A DNA stretch of 6,658 nucleotides from Desulfobacteraceae bacterium (GCA_022712835.1 JAFLJU010000426.1:1-6658), one strand, 5' to 3'. Shown: positions 1-5,490, counted from the first letter of the stretch. Made by a program: numbers and translations. Notes: generated from the letters alone by a model not told the origin.

Positions 1-48
1 CACAGAAAACTCCTTGCCAAAACCAGACATCAGAGAAAGAAAAAATAG
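1..48 (+). CDS. Possible 3' end of a rightward gene (partial)
   Basis: Frame 1 is open from the window edge to a TAG at 46-48 and would end in a very basic tail, RHQRKKK. The only support is position: a strong rightward terminator starts 23 bp later, so some rightward gene should end near here. The other two forward frames stay open longer (to 91 and beyond 120) but would run into or through the terminator stem, so they are less likely. With 15 codons visible no function can be assigned. Confidence 0.25.
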   Translation, partial: HRKLLAKTRHQRKKK

Positions 49-70
49 CGGTCAGAACATGTACAATATT

Positions 71-123
71 GGGAGGAGTATTGAGTTGTAATTTACCAAC
101 TCAATACTCAGCCCCTTTTTTTT
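71..123 (+). terminator. Strong rho-independent terminator (rightward)
   Basis: A perfect 13-bp stem (76-88 with 97-109, left arm GAGTATTGAGTTG) encloses an 8-nt loop. It is extended by GGG (71-73) with CCC (112-114) across a 2-nt mismatch on each side, and is followed by eight T residues at 116-123. On the opposite strand the stem is not followed by T residues, so it should stop rightward transcription only. It therefore insulates hflC from a gene to the left of the window and is not the terminator of hflKC. Confidence 0.85.
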
Positions 124-132
124 CCTTACCTA

Positions 133-286
133 TGGCATAATCGCCGATGAAAGGCATAATCCCCGATCAATGGCACAACCGCCAATCAATGATCGCCACC
201 GACCAATGGTATAATTAACTGCCTACCGATGACTTAACTGCTAACCAAAGGCAGAACAACCGACCGATGGCATAACCACCGATCGG
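133..286. repeat. Degenerate 19-bp tandem repeat, about 8 units
   Basis: Units start at about 133, 152, 171, 190, 207, 230, 249 and 268. The approximate consensus is TGGCATAACCGCCGATCAA. Units 1-3 and 6-8 are exactly 19 bp, unit 4 is 17 bp and unit 5 is 23 bp. Nearly all begin with TGG, AGG or TGA and carry a CCGA or CCAA core near the end. The array fills the space between the rightward terminator and the hflC stop codon. A 19-bp period is not a multiple of three and there is no open frame across it, so it is non-coding. There are no unique spacers, so it is not CRISPR. Function unknown. Confidence 0.75.
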
Positions 287-299
287 AAGCGTTCCTATC

Positions 300-1250
300 C
301 TAATGTCCAACCCCCTTCATATACTTCATCAAATCCGAATCCGTAGAAAGGATCAGTGAACTGTCCTTTGAAAGGCTTTTCTTGTAGACTTCCATTGTCT
401 TCTGGAAGGCATAAAAATCCGGATCCACCCCATAGGCTGCTGCATATATCTGAGTCGCTTTGGCATCGGCATGACCTTTGGTTTCCTGGGCAGTTCGATA
501 GGCCTCTGATTTTATTTTCTGGAGTTCTTTTTCCTTCTCACCCCTTATGTTACTTGCTTCTCCCTTTCCTTCCGCACGGAATTTTTCAGCAATCTGATTT
601 CGCTCGGCAATCATCCGATCATAGACAGACCGTCGAACGCTGTCGATATAATTCACCCGCTTTATTTTCATATCAACCAATTCAATACCAAATTGCTCAA
701 GCTTCTTTCTGGATTGAGCCACAATCCGACGGGTGATTTCATCCCGCCCGAGATTAACCGTATACCGGACCCGCCTATTTTTATTTTCACTATCATCGGC
801 AACATCAAAGGTGTCCATGGAGCGATCTGTATTTCTAACCGTCTCAACCAGGGGATATGAGGTGATCAGATTCCTCATGGCAGGGTCGATAATGTCGTCT
901 AAACGCTTTAAGGCGGAAAATTCATCTTTTACCGTCTGGAAGTAGAGAATGGGGTCGGATATTTTCCACCGGGCAAAGGTATCCACCCAAATATAGGTTT
1001 TATCCTTTGTCGGGACCTGGCCTGGATCACCGTCCCATTCCAGAAGATTTTTCGGAAAATAGTTAGCCGTTTGAATAAAGGGAGTCTTAAATTTTAAGCC
1101 CGGTGATTTGACAGGCTCCCCCACAATTCTCCCGAATTGGGTGATGACTACCTGTTCGGTCTCATCCACCATATATGCCGAACTAAAAACCAGCACCAAG
1201 GCAAGTGAGACAATCGTCAAAATCGATATTTTTATTATATTACTATTCAT
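300..1250 (-). CDS. hflC: HflC, SPFH-domain modulator of FtsH protease
   Basis: The 316-residue product is an inner-membrane SPFH/prohibitin-family protein. In the characterised family it assembles with HflK into a large periplasmic cage around the FtsH protease and modulates degradation of membrane proteins. Residues 7-27 form one N-terminal membrane segment, followed by the band-7 domain (about 28-200) and an Ala/Glu/Lys-rich coiled coil (about 205-270) containing RMIAERNQIAEKFRAEGKGE. The C-terminal family signatures DFYAFQKTMEVYKKSL (278-293) and LILSTDSDLMKYMKG (299-313) are present, and they distinguish HflC from HflK. The length is normal for the family. The ATG at 1250 lies 2 bp after the hflK stop, with an AAAGGTGAG ribosome site formed by the end of hflK, so the two are co-transcribed and probably translationally coupled. 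The stop is TAG. No terminator for this operon is visible before the window edge. Confidence 0.95.
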   Translation of the reverse strand: MNSNIIKISILTIVSLALVLVFSSAYMVDETEQVVITQFGRIVGEPVKSPGLKFKTPFIQTANYFPKNLLEWDGDPGQVPTKDKTYIWVDTFARWKISDPILYFQTVKDEFSALKRLDDIIDPAMRNLITSYPLVETVRNTDRSMDTFDVADDSENKNRRVRYTVNLGRDEITRRIVAQSRKKLEQFGIELVDMKIKRVNYIDSVRRSVYDRMIAERNQIAEKFRAEGKGEASNIRGEKEKELQKIKSEAYRTAQETKGHADAKATQIYAAAYGVDPDFYAFQKTMEVYKKSLSKDSSLILSTDSDLMKYMKGVGH

Positions 1251-1252
1251 AT

Positions 1253-2341
1253 CTACTCACCTTTCCCAAGGAGTTTCGGGGATATCAGCGGCGACCCATT
1301 GGCCCCCATATTTAAAAACGGTAACAGGTTTTTCTGATCAGAATCAATGATATACTTTTGTCCAAGATTTGGGATGACTTCCAGCATGGCCTCAAGATAC
1401 ATCCGCGTTTTGGTTACCTCTTTTGCCTGGGAATAGGCGTCATAAACCGCTTTAAACTTGGTGGCATCACCCTGGGCACGGTTAACACGATCAATGGCAT
1501 ACCCTTCTGCATCCAGAATCAACCGTTTGGCCTCACCCCTTGCAAGAGGAACCGCCTTGTTATATTCTTCCCGGGCCTTATATATGGTCTGTTCTTTTTC
1601 CTGGATAGCCTGGTTTACCTCATTAAATGAAGCCTGAACCGGTTCCGGTACATTTGTCTTTTTCATCTCAATGTTGACGATTGAGATTCCTGCCTCGGAC
1701 CGATCCATTTCCTTTTGGAGCATCTCCTTGGCCGCCAAGGCTATTTCCTCACGACTGGAGATCACTTCATTGATGCTCCGGTCACCCACAACGGTTCTCA
1801 TGGTGGATTCCGACATACTTCGAAGCAAGGTGTTGACATTTTTCACATTAAAAAGAAAGGCCCGGGGATCTGATCGTCTGTACTGAACAATCCAGGGAAT
1901 CACCGCAACGTTTAAATCCCCGGTCAGCATCAGGGAAGATTCCATCCTCGGCGTAGCAGCAGATGACCGATATTTACTGCTACTCCCAGTGGTGTTAAAC
2001 CCAAACTCTTCGGTTTCCGGAGTTTTAACATTCACCTTGGTCACTTTCTCGATGCCCGAAGGCAACTTAAAATTCAACCCAGGCTGGGCAATCCTATTAT
2101 ATTTGCCAAATCGTTGGACCACCCCCACCTCATTTCGATCCACCGTAAAGAAGGTAGATGACCCAAAATATAAGGCGATAAGAATGAGGCCCACCAAAAA
2201 AACGCCGGGGAATTGAAACCCTTTAAATTTATTTAAAAGTTCATCCATCTGTGGAGGTCTTGGCATACCAGAACCTCCGCCCTCCTGTTTTTTCTCATAT
2301 TTTTGCTGATTATCCCTTAGCTTTTCCCAATCCCAATTCAT
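1253..2341 (-). CDS. hflK: HflK, SPFH-domain modulator of FtsH protease
   Basis: The 362-residue product is the larger partner of HflC. The cytoplasmic N-terminus is short, charged and Gly/Pro-rich (GGGSGMPRPP at 21-30), which is typical of HflK. One membrane segment follows at about 44-65, then the SPFH domain (about 66-235) starting with VDRNEVGVVQRFGKY. A coiled coil at about 236-310 carries the family motif PLARGEAKRLILDAEGYAIDR. The C-terminus has YLEAMLEVIPN (315-325). Residues 114-136 form a Ser/Thr-rich linker in place of the shorter loop usual in the family. The ATG at 2341 has an ACAGGAT ribosome site about 7 nt upstream. It is the first gene of the hflK-hflC operon. Neither hflX nor hfq, the gamma-proteobacterial neighbours, is visible. 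Confidence 0.95.
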   Translation of the reverse strand: MNWDWEKLRDNQQKYEKKQEGGGSGMPRPPQMDELLNKFKGFQFPGVFLVGLILIALYFGSSTFFTVDRNEVGVVQRFGKYNRIAQPGLNFKLPSGIEKVTKVNVKTPETEEFGFNTTGSSSKYRSSAATPRMESSLMLTGDLNVAVIPWIVQYRRSDPRAFLFNVKNVNTLLRSMSESTMRTVVGDRSINEVISSREEIALAAKEMLQKEMDRSEAGISIVNIEMKKTNVPEPVQASFNEVNQAIQEKEQTIYKAREEYNKAVPLARGEAKRLILDAEGYAIDRVNRAQGDATKFKAVYDAYSQAKEVTKTRMYLEAMLEVIPNLGQKYIIDSDQKNLLPFLNMGANGSPLISPKLLGKGE

Positions 2342-2415
2342 AGATAAATCCTGTCTAAATGATTATTGATGTGACTTCTCATAATTTGCCCATTTAATGC
2401 ATTATTTTGATAGAA

Positions 2416-2443
2416 AAAATATAACCATATTTATATTTATCAA
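2416..2443 (-). promoter_or_regulatory. Candidate hflKC promoter
   Basis: On the minus strand, TTGATA (2443-2438) lies 16 nt before TATTTT (2421-2416), in an AT-rich stretch about 75 bp upstream of the hflK ATG. Both hexamers are imperfect and several alternatives exist in this AT-rich region, so this is the best of weak candidates. No sigma-32-like site was recognised. Confidence 0.3.
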
Positions 2444-2486
2444 CCCCAAAAGGCAATATTTATTTGACCATCACAAGGCTGGCACC

Positions 2487-2515
2487 TTGCCCAAATCATA
2501 ATTGGTATCGATAAT
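2487..2515 (+). promoter_or_regulatory. Candidate promoter of the DUF721/trmN6 operon
   Basis: TTGCCC (2487-2492) and GATAAT (2510-2515) are spaced 17 nt apart, matching the sigma-70 consensus at four and five of six positions. This would start transcription near 2522. The inverted repeat CCCAAAT (2490-2496) / ATTTGGG (2514-2520) brackets the spacer, and a second one (CAAGG/CCTTG, 2474-2489) abuts it, so a repressor or activator could act here. This start also argues against translation from the TTG at 2502. Confidence 0.45.
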
Positions 2516-2555
2516 TTGGGTATATTCAATGATCAAAATATGGTATGCAAACCTA

Positions 2556-2873
2556 ATGAACAAAAAAAAAGACAGCAAGCTGATCCATATCAGCGACATC
2601 CTCAATTCGGCCCTTGGCAAATACAGGCCTGCCAAGGATATGGAGATGACGCGGATCTGGGATATCTGGGATGCAGCCGTCGGCAGGGCCATTGCCATGA
2701 ATGCCAAACCAGACTCCTTCAAGGATGGTCATCTTACGGTCAATGTCTCAAGTTCCGCATGGATTCACCAACTTAAATTTCTTGAACGAGAAATCATTTT
2801 AAATATTAACAAACAAATGGACAAGGATCTTATCCGCCAGATCCGGTTTAAAATTGGTAAAATCCACAGTTGA
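2556..2873 (+). CDS. DUF721 family, DciA-like protein
   Basis: The 105-residue product consists almost entirely of a DUF721 domain. It shows IWDIWDAAVG (34-43), the DGHLTVNVSSSAW segment (57-69) followed by HQL, and a closing IRQIRFKIGKI (about 93-103). DciA proteins of this family load or recruit the replicative helicase DnaB in bacteria lacking DnaC or DnaI. Whether this short version does so is inference. The frame extends upstream to a TTG at 2502 and an ATG at 2529, but homology starts after the ATG at 2556, and the likely promoter overlaps 2502. None of the starts has a clear Shine-Dalgarno sequence. The stop codon lies inside the next gene (20-bp overlap), so the two form an operon transcribed divergently from hflKC. 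Confidence 0.8.
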   Translation: MNKKKDSKLIHISDILNSALGKYRPAKDMEMTRIWDIWDAAVGRAIAMNAKPDSFKDGHLTVNVSSSAWIHQLKFLEREIILNINKQMDKDLIRQIRFKIGKIHS

Positions 2874-3588
2874 TACTTTTTTTGAAAAAAAGATAAGCGT
2901 TCATCAACCCGAAACGGGATACCGGTATTCAATGGATCCGGTTATTCTGGCGGCCCAGGTGACCCCTTCTCCTGGCTGCAAAATCATAGATATTGGATGC
3001 GGATGTGGCATTATCCCGCTGATCCTTGGGTTTCGATTCAAAGAGATTCACATCATCGGGGTTGAGATACAGTCGGAGCTTGCCCAACTTGCCACAAAAA
3101 ACATAGTTGCAAATCAATTGTCAGATCGAATCCACATCCTGAACAAAGACATCCGAGCCACCACCCTATTAGATATAAAGGAAGGTACAAAGGAAGGTGC
3201 CGATATTATTGTCGCCAATCCCCCTTACAAAAAGAAAGGGTCTGGACGGCTGAATCCAGACATTCAGAAAGCCATCGCCCGGCACGAGGTAACCCTTGAA
3301 CTGTCAGATTTTTTTGAAAGTGCACACAGGCTTTTGAAACCCCGGGGACAACTGCTCTTTATATTCCCGGCAGATCGATTGCAAGATATTATTTCAGGCC
3401 TGCAATCCCATGCTTTCCAACTGAACTGGATTCGATTCATCCACACCAAAAAAAACAAACCAGCCAAGCTGGTATTGATCTCAAGCCTTAAAGAAGGTTT
3501 CGGGACTTGCATTGTCAGGCCGCCCTTGTATATATTTGACGAGGCTAATAATCCAACAAATGAATATACCGCCATGTTTAAACCTTGA
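2854..3588 (+). CDS. trmN6: TrmN6-like tRNA1(Val) A37 N6-methyltransferase
   Basis: The 244-residue product is a class I SAM-dependent methylase matching the COG4123 / YfiC type in both length and order of motifs. In E. coli this enzyme makes m6A at position 37 of tRNA1(Val). Seen here are an N-terminal family block (HQPETGYRYSMDPVILAAQ, 17-35), the SAM-binding loop DIGCGCGII (46-54), an acidic residue ending the second strand (VE, 70-71), and the amino-methylase catalytic motif NPPY (122-125) in VANPPYKKKGSG. The start is a TTG at 2854, inside the upstream gene. The frame is open back to 2803 with no ATG or GTG, and the first internal ATG would remove the conserved N-terminal block. There is no clear ribosome site, so translation probably depends on coupling to the DUF721 gene. 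The exact tRNA substrate is inferred from the family. Confidence 0.8.
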   Translation: MVKSTVDTFFEKKISVHQPETGYRYSMDPVILAAQVTPSPGCKIIDIGCGCGIIPLILGFRFKEIHIIGVEIQSELAQLATKNIVANQLSDRIHILNKDIRATTLLDIKEGTKEGADIIVANPPYKKKGSGRLNPDIQKAIARHEVTLELSDFFESAHRLLKPRGQLLFIFPADRLQDIISGLQSHAFQLNWIRFIHTKKNKPAKLVLISSLKEGFGTCIVRPPLYIFDEANNPTNEYTAMFKP

Positions 3589-3613
3589 CAAAAGGACAAG
3601 AAGAGTCTACTTT
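3585..3613 (+). promoter_or_regulatory. tRNA-Ser promoter overlapping the trmN6 stop codon
   Basis: A consensus -35 element, TTGACA (3585-3590), is followed after exactly 17 nt by TACTTT (3608-3613). Transcription would start near 3620, leaving a 5' leader of about 14 nt before the tRNA. The -35 hexamer contains the TGA stop of trmN6. The -10 is poor (three of six), but the -35, spacing and position are right for a stable-RNA promoter. Confidence 0.65.
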
Positions 3614-3633
3614 GCCTTGAATTAATTGACTGC

Positions 3634-3724
<91 letters not shown>

Positions 3725-3734
3725 CAAAAAGCTG

Positions 3735-3764
3735 AAGCTACTGTAATCACAGTGGCTTTTTTTT
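3735..3764 (+). terminator. Rho-independent terminator after tRNA-Ser
   Basis: A 10-bp stem, AAGCTACTGT (3735-3744) with ACAGTGGCTT (3749-3758), has one T-G wobble and an AATC loop. It runs into an unbroken T tract at 3757-3764. It lies on the island side of the tRNA 3' end, so if the island reading is right the tRNA's present terminator came with the insertion. Confidence 0.85.
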
Positions 3765-3823
3765 ATTTTAAAAGCCTGAGATTTTCAATCCATCCCCCAC
3801 TTACACACTTGTGAAGATGGAGG

Positions 3824-4086
3824 ATGAAAAATAAAGACAGGCAACTCCCCTTCGTACCTGGTCAAAAATCCTTATTCTTATTGCTTCAGGATCAAATTCC
3901 CAAAGGATCTACTCCAAAAAAGAGTTGAGGTATTCCCTTGGAACAGGTAATTTATGTGCTGCTAAAAATAAAGCCAGGTACTTGGCGGGACAGTTTCCGT
4001 TACTTTTTAGGGATATAAAATCAAACAAGATCAATCTTTCAAAAGAACAAATCCAAAAACTGCTCAATGGATACAATGACGCATAG
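3824..4086 (+). pseudogene. Tyrosine-recombinase integrase, N-terminal remnant (frameshifted, truncated)
   Basis: Two reading frames together give the N-terminal region of a phage/island integrase. Frame one (from about 3831) reads PSYLVKNPYSYCFRIKFPKDL. The other (about 3916 to TAG 4084-4086) reads KKELRYSLGTGN, then KARYLAGQFPLLFRDIKSN and LSKEQIQKLLNGYNDA. This is the usual N-terminal pattern: a YxFRIxxPKDL segment, then (K)ELRxSLGT, then an Ala/Arg-rich helix. The break lies at the A6 run 3916-3921. One extra A would explain it, as would a deletion of about 11 nt, since the family usually has a few more residues there. No ATG is in frame: ATA at 3831 sits 7 nt after GGAGG (3819-3823), suggesting a lost start codon, while ATG 3824 would need another shift near the C run 3847-3850. 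The catalytic domain with its R-H-R-Y residues is absent. Confidence 0.7.
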
Positions 4087-4163
4087 AAATTACCGACTAA
4101 ACATCGCAATACTATTACATTTTTTACATAATTTATTACATTTATTACTCATTTTTCTATGCG
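4080..4163. repeat. 10-bp perfect inverted repeat bracketing an AT-rich stretch
   Basis: CGCATAGAAA (4080-4089), which includes the stop codon of the integrase remnant, is exactly complementary to TTTCTATGCG (4154-4163), 64 bp away. The sequence between is very AT-rich with short repeats of TTACATTT and TTATTACA type. No gene is visible from 4087 to 4289. The repeat marks the place where integrase homology stops. Confidence 0.5.
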
Positions 4164-4235
4164 TTTGTATTTACCAGTTAATATGGAATTTATTTTCCTA
4201 AAATATTTATATATGAAATTAGTGCCTTAAAAAAT

Positions 4236-4268
4236 GTTTTGATTTTGATCACATCATAGGATTAAATA
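4236..4268 (+). promoter_or_regulatory. Candidate promoter of the PEP-CTERM gene with CRP-like site
   Basis: TTGATT (4239-4244) and TTAAAT (4262-4267) are 17 nt apart; TAAATA (4263-4268) at 18 nt is an alternative. Transcription would then start about 10-15 bp before the riboswitch P1. Overlapping the -35 is TTTGA-N6-TCACA (4238-4253), one base from the CRP/FNR-family pattern TGTGA-N6-TCACA, with a strong right half GATCACAT. A site in this position could activate or repress. The regulator is unknown and the hexamers are imperfect. Confidence 0.4.
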
Positions 4269-4289
4269 TTGCTTTTACCACAGTTAAAA

Positions 4290-4362
4290 CAAAGGCAAGC
4301 CTGTTGTGAAGCAGGGGCGGAAAGCCAAAGGGTCTCACGGTGAGATAGCTATATTGCCTTTG
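4290..4362 (+). ncRNA. GEMM-I cyclic di-GMP riboswitch (class I)
   Basis: The region matches the GEMM-I architecture. P1 is a perfect 9-bp pairing of CAAAGGCAA (4290-4298) with TTGCCTTTG (4354-4362). A second helix, CCTGTT (4300-4305) / AGCAGG (4310-4315), is capped by GTGA, a GNRA tetraloop. The core CGGAAAGCC (4318-4326) corresponds to the conserved CGCAAAGCC. A third helix, TCTCA/TGAGA (4333-4345), is followed by TAGC. By alignment with the Vibrio Vc2 RNA, the ligand-contacting G20, A47 and C92 correspond to G4295, A4322 and C4357. The G at the first position indicates c-di-GMP rather than the cGAMP-type variant, which has A there. It ends 15 nt before the PEP-CTERM ATG. A GTG inside it (4306) is in frame with that gene but is part of the tetraloop, not a start. 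Confidence 0.88.
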
Positions 4363-4377
4363 AAAAAGGGAAAAAGT

Positions 4378-5064
4378 ATGAAAAAAGCATTTCTATTTTT
4401 ATGTGTTGGAATTGTAACATTATTTTTATCTTCAGTTGTATACGCGACACCTATAGGTGTCGGGGGCCCCATCGATGGACCTGGTGATGGTTTAAATGCA
4501 CGCTGGATAGACACAAACTGGGCTCCACAAAATGCTGATAATGCATTAAGTGCACTAAGTTTGGGTTCCGGTGATGCTGGTTATGTAGCTGAAGTTAATC
4601 AAGTTGTATCTGCTATAGATTTTGCTGATTCGAATCTTCAAGGGTCTGTTGCAGGATATACTATAGACCCATTGTCACCGGATAATAGTTTTGCAGTTGG
4701 GTATACAGGATACATCAACATAGCTACTGCGGACCTCTATTCTTTTAATGCATATACTGATGACGGATTCAGTCTCGTAATTGGTGGCCAAATGATATCT
4801 CAGCACTATGGTAATAGAGCCCCTGGCCACACCTATGATTCTATAGATCTTGCAGCTGGGCTATATGAATTCATGATGGTAGGATGGGAACGAGGTGGTG
4901 TATTTGTCAATGAATTATCCTGGCATGACAGCTCCACTACAAGTTGGTCTTTGGTAGATTCTGATGTACTTTTCACCAGCAATCCAGTACCCGAACCGGC
5001 AACAATGATACTTTTCGGAATAGGCCTTTTAGGTCTTGCAGGAGTAGCCAGAAGAAGACAATAG
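4378..5064 (+). CDS. Secreted PEP-CTERM protein with PA14-like domain
   Basis: The 228-residue product has a signal peptide (1-23: KK, a hydrophobic stretch, then VYA before Thr24). At the C-terminus is a complete PEP-CTERM sorting signal: VPEP (204-207), a hydrophobic helix (ATMILFGIGLLGLAGV), then ARRRQ. Such proteins are processed by an exosortase and delivered to the cell surface or matrix, usually beside exopolysaccharide systems. The middle (about 105-182) resembles the PA14 fold: GYINIATADLYSFNAYTDDG, then an IDLAAGLYEFMMVGWERGG segment and ELSW. The DDG (128-130) is in the place of the Ca-binding acidic pair of PA14 lectins. This fold call is by eye and glycan binding is inference. 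The ATG at 4378 is chosen because AAAGGG (4365-4370) precedes it by 7 nt and the signal peptide starts there. It is controlled by the riboswitch just upstream. No exosortase is visible. It is the only intact gene of the island. Confidence 0.88.
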   Translation: MKKAFLFLCVGIVTLFLSSVVYATPIGVGGPIDGPGDGLNARWIDTNWAPQNADNALSALSLGSGDAGYVAEVNQVVSAIDFADSNLQGSVAGYTIDPLSPDNSFAVGYTGYINIATADLYSFNAYTDDGFSLVIGGQMISQHYGNRAPGHTYDSIDLAAGLYEFMMVGWERGGVFVNELSWHDSSTTSWSLVDSDVLFTSNPVPEPATMILFGIGLLGLAGVARRRQ

Positions 5065-5079
5065 TACAACACCATAGAT

Positions 5080-5352
5080 TCAAATAAATAAAGGCAGGGT
5101 CATTAAGTTGATTCTGCCTTTATCATTTATATCTGCCCCTTTCTCTCTAAATTCAGAATAATCTATATGAGCCAAGATGGAGTTCACAAACTGTTTTTCC
5201 GCATTAAACTTTAATACAGAATATTTAACCGAACCATCCTGGTGATACTGGCTATAGTCCAACCTCAATAAAACGCATATCAAAGAGTTTATGAAATCAA
5301 CTGTTGGATTGGACTTGATTTTTTTGGGTGAACCAGTGTAAAAGAGAGGGTG
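5080..5352 (-). pseudogene. Coding-like minus-strand fragment, unrecognised
   Basis: One minus-strand frame is open for 90 codons from a TAG (5355-5353) to a TGA (5082-5080). It reads like protein: VDFINSLICVLLRLDYSQYH, later KFNAEKQFVNSILAHIDYSE and FREKGADINDKGRINL. Composition is balanced, with alternating charged and hydrophobic runs. There is no ATG near the beginning (a TTG at 5283 has no ribosome site), and the end runs through the PEP-CTERM hairpin. I do not recognise a family. It may be the C-terminal remnant of a lost island gene, or chance. Confidence 0.25.
5088..5123 (+). terminator. Hairpin after the PEP-CTERM gene, probable terminator
   Basis: A perfect 10-bp stem, ATAAAGGCAG (5088-5097) with CTGCCTTTAT (5114-5123), extends by two G-T wobbles and a T-A pair around a 10-nt loop, 24 bp after the stop codon. 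The T tract is poor (TTTAT then CATTTAT), and the arm is A-rich on the other strand, so termination may be partial or bidirectional. Confidence 0.6.
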
Positions 5353-5431
5353 CTATGGTATTAAGTGAAGGTATGTCTAATGGATTTACCATGCACAAGA
5401 CCCATACACTTTAAAAAAAACAGTTTGTGAA
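5183..5431. repeat. 16-bp perfect inverted repeat, arms 217 bp apart
   Basis: TTCACAAACTGTTTTT (5183-5198) is exactly complementary to AAAAACAGTTTGTGAA (5416-5431). The match ends sharply on both sides. Between the arms lie most of the minus-strand fragment and a short stretch with no recognisable gene. The A/T end of the arms lowers its significance, but 16 bp is more than expected by chance at this scale. No target-site duplication or transposase was seen. Confidence 0.55.
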
Positions 5432-5490
5432 TGGATTTAAAAATTTAGAGTAATTACAGGGGCTTGAGTGCGGGTTACCTTTCGACAAAG
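5432..5490. other. Right edge of the island, no gene seen
   Basis: This stretch holds an AT-rich segment and then CGGGTTACC (5471-5479), which resembles CGGGTACC of the tRNA-Ser variable arm (3688-3695) with one extra T. A 6-bp inverted repeat, TTCGAC-AAA-GTCGAA (5481-5495), straddles the start of the attR-like repeat. No convincing dnaX promoter was found here. Together with the hairpin, the minus-strand fragment and the repeat already listed, this accounts for the 469-bp interval between the PEP-CTERM gene and dnaX. Confidence 0.4.

Noticed and set aside
210..215. Perfect TATAAT on the plus strand
   Set aside because: It is part of a tandem-repeat unit with no -35 at a suitable distance and no rightward gene after it.
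133..286. Possible CRISPR array
   Set aside because: The 19-bp units are directly adjacent and diverged, with no unique spacers.
356..945. Plus-strand frames of 126 and 70 codons opposite hflC
   Set aside because: They are antisense shadows of a well-supported SPFH gene.
2502..2555. Upstream starts (TTG 2502, ATG 2529) for the DUF721 gene
   Set aside because: They add residues unlike the family, and 2502 overlaps the candidate promoter. ATG 2529 cannot be fully excluded.
3909..4109. Minus-strand frame of 66 codons
   Set aside because: It lies opposite the integrase remnant, whose forward frames match a known family.
4306..4377. In-frame upstream extension of the PEP-CTERM gene from a GTG at 4306
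   Set aside because: It begins in the GNRA loop of the riboswitch and would put 24 polar residues before a clear signal peptide. The ATG at 4378 has a good ribosome site.
5355..5411. 18-codon ORF with GAGAGGG upstream
   Set aside because: Ribosome-site spacing is only 4 nt, the peptide has no recognisable features, and nothing suggests a leader peptide.
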